From Flavobacterium hydrophilum (GTDB lineage: Bacteria; Bacteroidota; Bacteroidia; Flavobacteriales; Flavobacteriaceae), in the NCBI RefSeq assembly GCF_003202405.1, contig NZ_QJHL01000008.1:1-64000 (forward strand): DNA of 64,000 nucleotides, read 5' to 3'. The position numbers and the translations under genes are program-made. The notes below the pieces were generated by a model. It was not told the DNA's origin. It made no database searches and was given only the letters and a program-made list of their open reading frames with translations. This document shows positions 42,857 to 51,341 of the stretch, one piece after another. Every line of letters starts with the position of its first letter. Position 1 is the stretch's first letter.

Positions 42857-43516
42857 ATGGCAATTAACTTAACCAAAGGACAAAAAATTGATTTGCGAAA
42901 ATCAAGTGGTGAAACATTAACCAATTTTTGCGTCGGTGTAAACTGGGGTGCAATTGAAACAAAAGGTTTTTTAGGATTATCAAAAAATGTAACAGAAGTA
43001 GACTTAGATTTAAGCTGTGTACTTATTGATGACCAAAACAAACTTTGTGATCATTTATATTCTCCATTATACAGAGTCGAAGTTTTACAGCAGTTTGGTT
43101 TACCAAAAGGTAAATTGATAACTGTTGACAATGCTCTAAAGCATACCGGAGATGACCTTGCCGGAGATACTGGTGGAGACGATGGTTTGGATAATGAAAT
43201 TATTACCGTAGACCTTTCTAAAGTTGATGCCAAAGTGAGCCAGATATTTTTCTTTTTAAATAATGCTGGAAAAGAAGACTTCTCTCAGATTCCATACGCA
43301 AAAATTAGAATGTATGAAGGAACTCCAACAAGAGTAGCCTCAGAATTTGCTTCTTACAACGTTTCTGCAGAAGCTCAATATGTAAACAAACGTTCCATCA
43401 TTATGGGAAAATTATACAAACGTAATGACGAATGGAAATTTAGTGCAATTGGAGATCCTACAGATGATACTTTCCTAGGACAAACTATTCATAAAATTGT
43501 TCAGTCTTACCTATAA
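42857..43516 (+). CDS. TerD family protein 5 (long form)
   Basis: A 219-residue TerD with the long-form insertion VGVNWGAIETKGFLGLSKNVTEVDLDLS and the second loop HTGDDLAGDTGGDDGLDNE. It has about 17 residues more than its paralogue at 39572 around CDHLYSPLYRVEVLQQFG. Its TAA stop overlaps the ATG of the next gene by one base (TAATG), so the two are translationally coupled. Confidence 0.95.
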   Translation: MAINLTKGQKIDLRKSSGETLTNFCVGVNWGAIETKGFLGLSKNVTEVDLDLSCVLIDDQNKLCDHLYSPLYRVEVLQQFGLPKGKLITVDNALKHTGDDLAGDTGGDDGLDNEIITVDLSKVDAKVSQIFFFLNNAGKEDFSQIPYAKIRMYEGTPTRVASEFASYNVSAEAQYVNKRSIIMGKLYKRNDEWKFSAIGDPTDDTFLGQTIHKIVQSYL

Positions 43517-43929
43517 TGGAAATCAAAAACATCGAAGGACTAAAAGTTTCGCAAATAAGAGACATGGTTCAGCAAGGAGGTAAGTTTGTTGTATTCCCAT
43601 ATACAGTGTCATTTATATTAATGACTTTAAAAAGAAGTTCTGATATTTATTTCATCAAAGCTGATGAAAATACATTTAAATATTCTTATGGTTATGTTTT
43701 CCTAAACTTAATTGTTGGCTGGTGGGGATTTCCATGGGGACCCATTTATACTATTGGTTCCGCTTACCATCATATTGTAGGAGGTAAAGATTTAACTCCG
43801 GAAGTTATGAGTCACTTAACACAGCATGATCCGGAAGCCAATACCAGTAGTTACAATATAAATGGGGTTGAAAGCTCAAATCAGGGTAATTCGGCTACCG
43901 AAGCCCCAGTTTATAATATTCCTGTATAA
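43516..43929 (+). CDS. Membrane-associated protein with GWWGFPWGP motif
   Basis: A 137-residue protein. A hydrophobic stretch at about 25-42 and a second at 58-85 bracket the word YGYVFLNLIVGWWGFPWGPIYTIGS, a pattern I have seen in short Ter-associated and eukaryote-like membrane proteins but cannot name. GGKDLTPEVMSHL follows it, and the last 35 residues are polar, Asn/Ser-rich and probably disordered. Start overlaps the preceding stop by one base. It is expected to be membrane-embedded by one or two hairpin helices and to act with the TerD proteins. Confidence 0.75.
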   Translation: MEIKNIEGLKVSQIRDMVQQGGKFVVFPYTVSFILMTLKRSSDIYFIKADENTFKYSYGYVFLNLIVGWWGFPWGPIYTIGSAYHHIVGGKDLTPEVMSHLTQHDPEANTSSYNINGVESSNQGNSATEAPVYNIPV

Positions 43930-43941
43930 AAAAAGACAACC

Positions 43942-44580
43942 ATGAGAAGACTGCCTGTATACTTATTATTAGACACATCGGGTTCAATGACCGGTGAGCC
44001 TATCGAAGCTGTGAAAAATGGCGTTCAAATGATGATTAGTTCGTTAAGACAAAATCCGCAGGCGATTGAAACTGCTTTTCTAAGCGTGATTACTTTCGAT
44101 ACTACAGCGCAGCAAATCATTCCGTTAACAGATTTGGCTTCTTTTCAAATGGTCGATCTTAAAGCAACCGGCGTCACAGCATTGGGAGAAGCATTAAGAT
44201 TAACAGCCAATAAAATAGAAACTGAAGTTGCCAAAACAACAACAGAGCAAAAAGGCGACTGGAAACCATTAGTATTTATTATGACTGACGGAATTCCAAC
44301 AGACAATTGGGAAAGCGGATTAGAAGAATTTAAAAAAGCAAAAATCGCTTTTGCAGTTGCCTGTGCTGCAGGTGGAGGAGCAGATACTGCCATTTTGAAA
44401 AGAATCACAGATAATGTAGTAAGCCTTGATACGGCTGATAGTGCGAGTATAGGAAAGTTTTTCCAGTGGGTTACAGCTTCGATTGGCGTAACTTCAACAA
44501 AAGTCGAAGATTCAGGAAAAGAATTTACAAATTTAAAAGAATTACCTCCGCCTCCATCAGAATTAAACATTGTAGTTTAA
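43942..44580 (+). CDS. TerY-type vWA-domain protein 1
   Basis: A 212-residue von Willebrand factor A domain protein. The MIDAS metal site is complete: DTSGS at residues 10-14, the Thr in ATGVTALGEAL and the Asp in FIMTDGIPTD. MRRLPVYLLLDTSGSM is the standard N-terminus of TerY. It ends in the tail ELPPPPSELNIVV, which recurs in the next vWA protein. In other Ter loci TerY works with a kinase and a phosphatase, both of which occur downstream here. Confidence 0.95.
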   Translation: MRRLPVYLLLDTSGSMTGEPIEAVKNGVQMMISSLRQNPQAIETAFLSVITFDTTAQQIIPLTDLASFQMVDLKATGVTALGEALRLTANKIETEVAKTTTEQKGDWKPLVFIMTDGIPTDNWESGLEEFKKAKIAFAVACAAGGGADTAILKRITDNVVSLDTADSASIGKFFQWVTASIGVTSTKVEDSGKEFTNLKELPPPPSELNIVV

Positions 44581-44719
44581 GCCTGGTAGGCGGAGTTTAT
44601 AGTTTTTTGAGTATTACATCTTTTAAAAGAAGTTATACCAAGTCAGCATGCCTTTTTATTTCTTAAACCGGAATAAAAAGTTAGTAATTTCATTGTTATA
44701 TCATTTTTTTAAAAGTAAT

Positions 44720-45355
44720 ATGAGAAGACTACCAGTATATTTTTTATTAGATACATCAGGTTCTATGTACGGAGAACCAATTCAGGCTTTAAACAATGCT
44801 TTAAGCGGAATGATCAATACATTACGTTCAGATGCGCAGGCCTTAGATTCACTTTGGATCAGCATTATAACGTATGATCGTGAAGTAAAAGAAATTGTAC
44901 CCTTAACAGAATTGGTTCATTTTCAGTTACCTGAAATTACCTGTCCTCAAAGTGGCCCTACAAATACAGGAGCAGGTCTGGACTTTGTCATTCAAAAAGT
45001 AAATAAAGAAGTAATAAAAGGTTCAGCCACTCAAAAAGGAGACTGGAAACCTCTGCTGTTTGTATTTACAGATGGAAAACCTTCAGATATTCAGCTTTAC
45101 AGGGAAAAAACCAAGGAAATACGAAACCTAAGTTTTGGTGCTGTTGTAGGATGTGCAGCCGGACATATGGCAAACGATGAAATTCTAAAAGAGTTGACAG
45201 ACAATGTAGTTCATCTGGCTTCCGCTGACAGTTCTACACTGAAACAATTTTTTAAATGGGTTTCTGAAACCATTGAACAAGGCAATAAGAGTCAGGGGAC
45301 TGGCGAAAGCGTTACTTTACCGCCACCACCTAGTGAAATAACTGTAGTGATTTAG
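44720..45355 (+). CDS. TerY-type vWA-domain protein 2
   Basis: A 211-residue vWA protein. I start it at the ATG at 44720 (MRRLPVYFLLDTSGSM), which aligns exactly with its two paralogues; the longer frame would add 24 unrelated residues. MIDAS residues are in DTSGS, SGPTNTGAGL and FVFTDGKPSD. The tail TLPPPPSEITVVI matches that of vWA 1. A gap of 139 bases before it, the largest inside the locus, might hold an internal promoter. Confidence 0.94.
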   Translation: MRRLPVYFLLDTSGSMYGEPIQALNNALSGMINTLRSDAQALDSLWISIITYDREVKEIVPLTELVHFQLPEITCPQSGPTNTGAGLDFVIQKVNKEVIKGSATQKGDWKPLLFVFTDGKPSDIQLYREKTKEIRNLSFGAVVGCAAGHMANDEILKELTDNVVHLASADSSTLKQFFKWVSETIEQGNKSQGTGESVTLPPPPSEITVVI

Positions 45356-45358
45356 GTT

Positions 45359-45841
45359 ATGGAAGTACTTTCGGCTATAATATCAATTATTGGTATAATT
45401 GTTCACATAATTCAGAAGGCAGATCATTCATCCTATAGAAGCAGTTCAATTTCATATACCGATACGACTTATCAGGTTGTTCATGAATTTACGCCACAGG
45501 AAAAATTAGACAACATGAATATAGACAGTTTAAATATTTGTTACAAAACTGCCGGAATTGCTAATTTTTCAATTGAAAATGCCAGACGTATGCTGCTTAA
45601 TAAATATATTCAAGATGATTTTTATATCGACGATATAATTATACGTCAAAATTGTATGTATATAAAACTGATGCATTCTATTCCGTACAAAAGCGTAAAT
45701 AAATGTTATGGTGCATCATTTTCAATAAATTTTATGACGGTTAATGATGGCGTTTCAGTTTATGGGTCAAAAAAAATAAATGCAGATGAAGAACAGGTTT
45801 TTAAAGAAATTGCAAACGAGTTAATAAAAGCAGTTTCATAA
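45359..45841 (+). CDS. Uncharacterised protein with N-terminal membrane anchor
   Basis: A 160-residue protein I cannot place. Residues 1-20 (MEVLSAIISIIGIIVHIIQK) look like a membrane anchor, then a Ser/Tyr-rich linker and a soluble domain of about 110 residues (SLNICYKTAGIANFSIENARRMLLNKYIQDDF, then MYIKLMHSIPYKSVNKCYGASFSINFMT). It follows vWA 2 after three bases, and its stop overlaps the start of a two-helix protein, so the two small proteins probably form one membrane unit. Confidence 0.7.
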   Translation: MEVLSAIISIIGIIVHIIQKADHSSYRSSSISYTDTTYQVVHEFTPQEKLDNMNIDSLNICYKTAGIANFSIENARRMLLNKYIQDDFYIDDIIIRQNCMYIKLMHSIPYKSVNKCYGASFSINFMTVNDGVSVYGSKKINADEEQVFKEIANELIKAVS

Positions 45842-46092
45842 TGCATCTTATTAAAATTTTTATTGAGGTTTTAATTGTAGGCTTGTTTTTATACTCAAAA
45901 CTACTTCCTTATACAGACAAGTTACATCCAAAATACAAAACTATTTTTGATTTTTTCAATAGTATTTTTTCGCCTGTATTTAATTTTCTGAAGCCAATGA
46001 TAAAACCGTTTCAGGTTGGAGTTGGTTTATCCGTAGATATGACGCAGATTTTACTTTTAGTTATTTTTCTAATGTTACTAAATTTCCTTTAA
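45841..46092 (+). CDS. Small two-helix membrane protein of Ter locus
   Basis: An 83-residue protein with membrane segments at about 3-20 (IKIFIEVLIVGLFLYSKLL) and 66-83 (MTQILLLVIFLMLLNFL) and a basic linker of about 45 residues. No family recognised. Its ATG overlaps the stop of the gene before it (TAATG) and its stop lies one base from the next vWA gene, an arrangement that implies tight co-translation. Confidence 0.68.
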   Translation: MHLIKIFIEVLIVGLFLYSKLLPYTDKLHPKYKTIFDFFNSIFSPVFNFLKPMIKPFQVGVGLSVDMTQILLLVIFLMLLNFL

Positions 46093-46093
46093 A

Positions 46094-47146
46094 ATGAGAA
46101 GATTGCCAATATATTTTCTAATTGATATTTCAGAGTCAATGGTTGGAGAACCAATTCAGCAGGTTGAAGAAGGTTTGTCAACTATTATCCAGGCATTAAA
46201 AACAGATCCACATGCGCTGGAAACCGTTTTTGTTTCCATTATAGTATTTGCCGGACAGCCAAAAACATTGGTTCCATTGCAGGAAATAGTGAGTTTTTAT
46301 CCACCAAAATTCCCAATAGGCAGTGGTACATCACTCAGCAAGGGTTTAGGACATTTGATGTATGAATTAAGAAGTAATATCGTTAAGACAACTTATGAGG
46401 TTAAAGGTGACTGGAAACCAATAGTTTTCTTGTTTACAGACGGAGTTCCTACAGATGACAGTCAGGCTGCTATTGCTGAATGGAAACAAAACTGGCAGCG
46501 AACAGCCAACTTAATTGCGATTTCTTTCGGGAGCGAAACAGATACAAAATTATTAGGCGAGCTGACTGAAAATGTGCTTCATTTTAAAAATACAAATGTA
46601 CAGTCGTACAAAGAATTTTTTAAATGGGTAACCGATTCTATTAAAACAAGTAGTATTAGTGTTGAAAATAATTCTACCGGTTTTGAACTGGCTAAATTAG
46701 ACGGTGAAACACTTTCTAAAATAGATTTAACCAAAGAAACTCCAAACAGACATTATGTTGATGATAACTTTGTGGTTTTAAACGGAAAATGCCAAAATAC
46801 AAAAAGACCGTATTTAATGAAATACCGTAAAACTATCGCGGAATCTATTTATGCCGGAATCGAATTATCTTCTAAAAATTACAAATTGGTGGGGGCTTAT
46901 CAGGTTGATAATTCCTATTTTGAGTTGGCTGATTCGGGTAATTTTAACAATGTAGTCAATACGGATGAACTAATCGGAGGTCCAACTTGTCCTTGCTGTG
47001 GAAATCAAATCGCATTTGCAGTTTGTGTCTGTCAAAAAATACATTGTATTGGTGATGAGGATGTAAGCACTTGTCCTTGGTGCAACAATCAGGGAAATTA
47101 TGGTTGCGGTGAAGGCGGATTTGATGTAAACAGAACTCAGGGATAA
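46094..47146 (+). CDS. TerY-type vWA protein 3 with C-terminal zinc-ribbon (TerY-C) domain
   Basis: A 350-residue protein. Residues 1-205 are a vWA domain with MIDAS DISES at 11-15, SGTSLSKGL and FLFTDGVPTD. A middle domain (about 215-290) precedes a cysteine-rich end with CPCCGNQ, CVCQKIHC and CPWCNNQ, the TerY-C zinc-ribbon arrangement. In described TerY-P triads the vWA-zinc-ribbon protein is followed by PP2C and kinase genes, exactly as here. Confidence 0.93.
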   Translation: MRRLPIYFLIDISESMVGEPIQQVEEGLSTIIQALKTDPHALETVFVSIIVFAGQPKTLVPLQEIVSFYPPKFPIGSGTSLSKGLGHLMYELRSNIVKTTYEVKGDWKPIVFLFTDGVPTDDSQAAIAEWKQNWQRTANLIAISFGSETDTKLLGELTENVLHFKNTNVQSYKEFFKWVTDSIKTSSISVENNSTGFELAKLDGETLSKIDLTKETPNRHYVDDNFVVLNGKCQNTKRPYLMKYRKTIAESIYAGIELSSKNYKLVGAYQVDNSYFELADSGNFNNVVNTDELIGGPTCPCCGNQIAFAVCVCQKIHCIGDEDVSTCPWCNNQGNYGCGEGGFDVNRTQG

Positions 47147-47162
47147 TTCAGCATAAAAAGTA

Positions 47163-48572
47163 ATGGAGGAAACCAAAAGATATCTTCAATCCTTTTTATC
47201 CCAACATAAAATGGATATTTCTTCAGGTAAAGCAGCTCTCTTTAACGAGTTTATTGCAGATGAAGAGAATGTCCTTGCAGTAAAAATAATTCAGGAAAAC
47301 CAAAAAATGATCATGCAGAATTGGATTTTGAAAAATAGAATTGACGATGTTTTAAACCAAACCGTATCCATTCCAAACGGTACGGTCAATAAAAAATATC
47401 ATGCGAAAATTGATTTTGATGTTTTAGGGTGGAATGATATTATTTATTTTGAGATGAAAGGGCTCGAAAACTCAGGTCTTGAGTTTGATCTGGAAGATGA
47501 ACTATTATACGGTGTTCCTGAAATAAGCGGTGATCTCAAAATCAGAATTTTATTTAGGATTGACGGTGAAGCAGAAGATTCTGTTTTGAATGAAAAAACA
47601 ATAACACTAATTATCAATCCTGATCCGAAGTCGTTATGGAAAAATTTAGAAAGCAATAAAAATGATCCGTTTTGGAAACCTGATGTAGCCGCAGTTTCGG
47701 ATCAGTTTTTGGATAAAAATATTATAATTGCGTCCAAAAGAGGAAGAAGCCATGCCAACGTAGGTTCTTTTAGGGAAGATGATTTTGCTTTTAAAAATTT
47801 TAACGAAATAGGGTGGAGTGTCATTGCAGTTTCAGATGGTGCAGGTTCTGCGAGCTTATCCAGAAAAGGATCGGAATTGGCCTGTAATTCTGTTATTGGT
47901 TATTTTGAACAAAATTTAAACGCCTCCATTTTAAACGAATTTGATCAGGTTTTAGCTGAACATCATGCAAAAGCAACTGACGAAACATCCAAAAAAATAA
48001 GTCATTTTGTCTATCAGAATCTTTCAAAAGCGGCTTATTTTGCACATCAGAAAATTGAAGAAACTGCTATAAAAAATGAGGCAGATTTGAAAAATTTTCA
48101 TGCTACCTTAATATTTACCTTAGTCAAAAAATATGATTTTGGTTATGCGGTTCTTACTTTCGGAATTGGAGACTGTCCAATTGGTTTACTAAATAAAGAT
48201 TTGACAGAAATCAAACTGATGAATTGGCTTGATGTAGGCGATTTTGGAGGAGGAACGCGTTTTATCACGATGCCCGAAATTTTCCAGAGTGATAAATTTT
48301 CTTCAAGATTCGGTTTTAAACTTGTCGATGATTTTTCTTATTTGGTTCTGATGACGGATGGAATTTACGATCCGAAATTTGAGGTGGAAGCAAGTTTGGA
48401 AAAAATCGAAAAGTGGAACGAATTTCTTCAGGATCTGCAAGGGAACAACGAGGACGGAATTAAAGTTGAATTTGATAAAAATAATCCTGAAATTGCACAG
48501 CAGCTTGCAAACTGGATGGATTTCTGGAGTCCCGGAAACCATGATGACAGAACGCTGGCTATAATTTATTAG
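47163..48572 (+). CDS. PP2C-type Ser/Thr phosphatase with extra N-terminal domain
   Basis: A 469-residue protein. The catalytic PP2C domain begins near residue 185: REDDF for the first metal site, AVSDGAGSA, the middle ILGD-like segment (here GIGDCPIGLL), LMTDGIYD and the final DDRTLAIIY. The order and acidic residues are those of active metal-dependent phosphatases. About 180 residues before it have no obvious match, but include a conserved-looking strand-rich section (FDVLGWNDIIYFEMKGLE). It should reverse the kinase encoded two bases downstream. Confidence 0.93.
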   Translation: MEETKRYLQSFLSQHKMDISSGKAALFNEFIADEENVLAVKIIQENQKMIMQNWILKNRIDDVLNQTVSIPNGTVNKKYHAKIDFDVLGWNDIIYFEMKGLENSGLEFDLEDELLYGVPEISGDLKIRILFRIDGEAEDSVLNEKTITLIINPDPKSLWKNLESNKNDPFWKPDVAAVSDQFLDKNIIIASKRGRSHANVGSFREDDFAFKNFNEIGWSVIAVSDGAGSASLSRKGSELACNSVIGYFEQNLNASILNEFDQVLAEHHAKATDETSKKISHFVYQNLSKAAYFAHQKIEETAIKNEADLKNFHATLIFTLVKKYDFGYAVLTFGIGDCPIGLLNKDLTEIKLMNWLDVGDFGGGTRFITMPEIFQSDKFSSRFGFKLVDDFSYLVLMTDGIYDPKFEVEASLEKIEKWNEFLQDLQGNNEDGIKVEFDKNNPEIAQQLANWMDFWSPGNHDDRTLAIIY

Positions 48573-48574
48573 AC

Positions 48575-50086
48575 ATGAATACGATTACTGTAAAATCAAT
48601 TAATGATCCTGCAAAAACCTATCAGTTTGTCGATAACGGCGAACCGATGCGCGGTGGTGTAAAGGATGTTTATTTTAGTCCTGATAAAAGATATGTGGTA
48701 GCTATTTTCAGGGAAAAATTAGATTTTAATCAAAAAGAGAGACTGCAAAGAATAACAAATAAATATTTAATTCAGATTCAGAATGGAGAAGCCGGTGATT
48801 ATTATTTGAAAGAAGTATACCGATGGCCAACTGATGTTGTTGATTATAAAGGATTAACCGGAATTATAGTTCCGATTTATGATGGTAAGTTTTTCTTTAA
48901 AAAAGGATACGAAACCAGCGATTTAATTCAGGGGAAAGAAAAAAACGGAAAATGGTTTGCAGGGGCTAAATTCAGAAATCCCGCATTTCCGCTTCGTGTT
49001 GCCAAATCTGAGTTAGGAGATTGGCTAAGTTATTTTCAGGTTTGTGTTAACTTAACCCGTGGCGTAAAAAAAATGCACGCAATGGGATTGGCGCATTCTG
49101 ATTTGTCGTACAATAACGTGTTGATTGATCCGGTACAAAAATCAGCTTGTATGATCGATTTGGACGGACTGGTAGTTCCCGGATTATTTCCGGCAGAAGT
49201 TATCGGAACAGCTGAGTTTATTGCACCCGAAGTACTTTCGACCAAACATTTAGACAAAGCAGACCCCAACCGTAAACTCCCAAACAGATTAACCGACTTG
49301 CATGCTTTACCTGTTTTAATTTATATGTTTTTGCTGCACCGCCATCCGTTAAAAGGAGGAAAAGTACACGATTTAGATACCGAAAAAGATGATTTGTTGT
49401 CTATGGGAGAAAAAGCAATGTTTATCGAACACCCAACAGACCCTATGAACAGGCCAAAAATCAATCAGGTTTCTAAATGGGATTTGCCCTGGGCGGATAT
49501 AACAAAATTACCTTATACGTTAACAGGTCCGTATTTGAAAAACTTATTTGACAAAGTTTTTATAGATGGATTACACAACCCAATGCAGCGTCCAAACGCA
49601 GAAGAATGGGAGATTGCCTTATTGAAAACCACAGATTTAATGCAGAAATGCCATAATGTTTCCTGTGAGCAAAAATGGTATGTTTTTGACAATACAAATA
49701 GTCCAAAATGTCCATTCTGCGGTACTCCACATCAGGGCACTTTACCAATCCTGGATTTATATTATCAGTTTCAGGAAACAACATGGAAACCCGAAAATCA
49801 CAGATTAATGGTTTATAACGATCAATATTTGTTTCAATGGCATGTTAATCGTAATATTGCCAGAAATGAGAAATTAACCCAGTTGCAAAAGGTGCCGGTA
49901 GGTTATTTTACTTATTTCAATAGCAAGTGGGTTTTGGTCAATCAAAAACTGACTTCACTAAAAGATTTAACCGAGGACAAGGAAATTCCAATAGGGACAA
50001 TGGTGGAGCTTACACACGGAAAAAAAATACTGCTTTCTAATGAAGAAGGAGGCAGGGTAATCATGGTAACAATGGCTAATACATAA
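48575..50086 (+). CDS. Ser/Thr protein-kinase-like protein with zinc ribbon (TerY-P kinase)
   Basis: A 503-residue kinase-fold protein. The catalytic loop is HSDLSYNN with Asp176 and Asn181; the DFG position reads DLDG at 195-198; an APE motif occurs as FIAPEVL. The usual VAIK lysine position reads VAIF (42-45), so an alternative lysine such as Lys48 must serve, or ATP binding is atypical. A zinc ribbon (CHNVSCEQKW...CPFCG) lies near 352-375, then a C-terminal FHA-like or small beta domain (HRLMVYNDQYLFQWHVNRN). With the phosphatase upstream it forms the signalling pair of the Ter locus. Confidence 0.92.
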   Translation: MNTITVKSINDPAKTYQFVDNGEPMRGGVKDVYFSPDKRYVVAIFREKLDFNQKERLQRITNKYLIQIQNGEAGDYYLKEVYRWPTDVVDYKGLTGIIVPIYDGKFFFKKGYETSDLIQGKEKNGKWFAGAKFRNPAFPLRVAKSELGDWLSYFQVCVNLTRGVKKMHAMGLAHSDLSYNNVLIDPVQKSACMIDLDGLVVPGLFPAEVIGTAEFIAPEVLSTKHLDKADPNRKLPNRLTDLHALPVLIYMFLLHRHPLKGGKVHDLDTEKDDLLSMGEKAMFIEHPTDPMNRPKINQVSKWDLPWADITKLPYTLTGPYLKNLFDKVFIDGLHNPMQRPNAEEWEIALLKTTDLMQKCHNVSCEQKWYVFDNTNSPKCPFCGTPHQGTLPILDLYYQFQETTWKPENHRLMVYNDQYLFQWHVNRNIARNEKLTQLQKVPVGYFTYFNSKWVLVNQKLTSLKDLTEDKEIPIGTMVELTHGKKILLSNEEGGRVIMVTMANT

Positions 50087-50116
50087 TTTTAAAATTTAAC
50101 TTAATTAATATCTAAA

Positions 50117-51115
50117 ATGAATCAACACCCAATTTTTTCGGAACATCCCGGTTTAGTTATCGTTTTTGCGGTTGCAGTACTTGTTATGCTATTGCTGGAT
50201 TTAGGAATTTTCAACAAAAAAAGTCACGTAGTAACAAATAAAGAAGCGATAACATGGTCATTAGTATGGATAAGTTTAGCTATGATTTTTAGTGGTTTGG
50301 TATATCACTTTGCAGGGTCAGCTAAATTCTACGAATTTCAGTCGGCATACTGGATTGAGAAAGCACTTTCTGTAGATAACCTGTTTGTATTCATATTAGT
50401 TTTTAAGTTTTTTGATGTACAAAATGAGAATAAACACAAAGTTTTATTCTGGGGGATTATAGGAGCATTGGTTTTGCGTGCCATTTTTATATTCTCAGGA
50501 GCATTCTTAATAGAACTTACCTACTTAAACAAGCTTTTAAGTTTAGCAGGAATCGAAGGATTCAAATACGATATTAATTTAATAATGACTGCTTTTGGTT
50601 TATTCCTTGTGTATGCAGGAATCAAATCCTGGTCTGCTGGAGATGATGATGATGAGGAAGATTACAACAATACAAGAGGGGCAAGACTGATCAGAAAGTT
50701 TTTTAGCGTTTCAGATAAATACGATGGAGATAAATTCTTCACATACGAAAACGGAAAAAAATTAGCAACACCGCTTTTAGTAGTAGTTGCGGTAATTGAG
50801 TTCACAGATTTATTATTCGCCGTAGATTCTATACCGGCAATTTTCGCTATTTCAAACGATCCGTTTATCTTGTATACGTCTAATATTTTTGCAATTTTAG
50901 GATTAAGAGCATTGTTCTTTTTACTGGATAACTTTATTCACTTATTCAGTAAACTGCAATATGGACTGGCAATTATCCTTTCATTCATTGGTGTAAAAAT
51001 GATTATTGCTCCATTTTATCATATTGAATCCATTTATTCACTAATTGTTATTGGAGGAATTCTTGTAATATCAGTACTATTGTCGATTTTATTACCGGAA
51101 CCAAAAGAAGTATAA
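50117..51115 (+). CDS. terC: TerC family integral membrane protein
   Basis: A 332-residue polytopic membrane protein with about nine helices. Family motifs are IEKALSVDNLFVFILVF near 77-93 and VIEFTDLLFAVDSIPAIFAIS near 220-240; the acidic residues within them are proposed to bind a metal ion, and TerC relatives export manganese in other bacteria. An acidic loop (DDDDEEDY) separates the halves. It is the last gene of the Ter locus, 30 bases from the kinase gene, and is closed by a terminator. Confidence 0.96.
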   Translation: MNQHPIFSEHPGLVIVFAVAVLVMLLLDLGIFNKKSHVVTNKEAITWSLVWISLAMIFSGLVYHFAGSAKFYEFQSAYWIEKALSVDNLFVFILVFKFFDVQNENKHKVLFWGIIGALVLRAIFIFSGAFLIELTYLNKLLSLAGIEGFKYDINLIMTAFGLFLVYAGIKSWSAGDDDDEEDYNNTRGARLIRKFFSVSDKYDGDKFFTYENGKKLATPLLVVVAVIEFTDLLFAVDSIPAIFAISNDPFILYTSNIFAILGLRALFFLLDNFIHLFSKLQYGLAIILSFIGVKMIIAPFYHIESIYSLIVIGGILVISVLLSILLPEPKEV

Positions 51116-51134
51116 ATAAATTTAAACAAATAGA

Positions 51135-51175
51135 AAACGGATGGGAAATTGAATGATTTTCCATCCGTTTTTTTA
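51135..51175 (+). terminator. Terminator of the Ter locus
   Basis: AAACGGATGG and CCATCCGTTT form the stem (with further pairing GAAAT/ATTTT), loop about 51150-51155, followed by a T run at 51168-51174. It lies 20 bases after the terC stop. Confidence 0.9.
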
Positions 51176-51341
51176 TGTTTGATAACAATGCTCTTTAAAA
51201 TTTAAAGGATAAAAAAGCGATGATATTTGTTTTCAAAAGTACAGCCAAAACTTTCAATTAATTGTCATACTTTTGCACTTTCAAAAAGTAAAGTAAGTAA
51301 GGTACTTAAATCTTTATTGCTGATACTGATAGTCACACATT

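Noticed and set aside
44466..44666. 66-codon frame between vWA 1 and vWA 2
   Set aside because: Mostly overlaps the end of vWA 1 in another frame and has no recognisable features.
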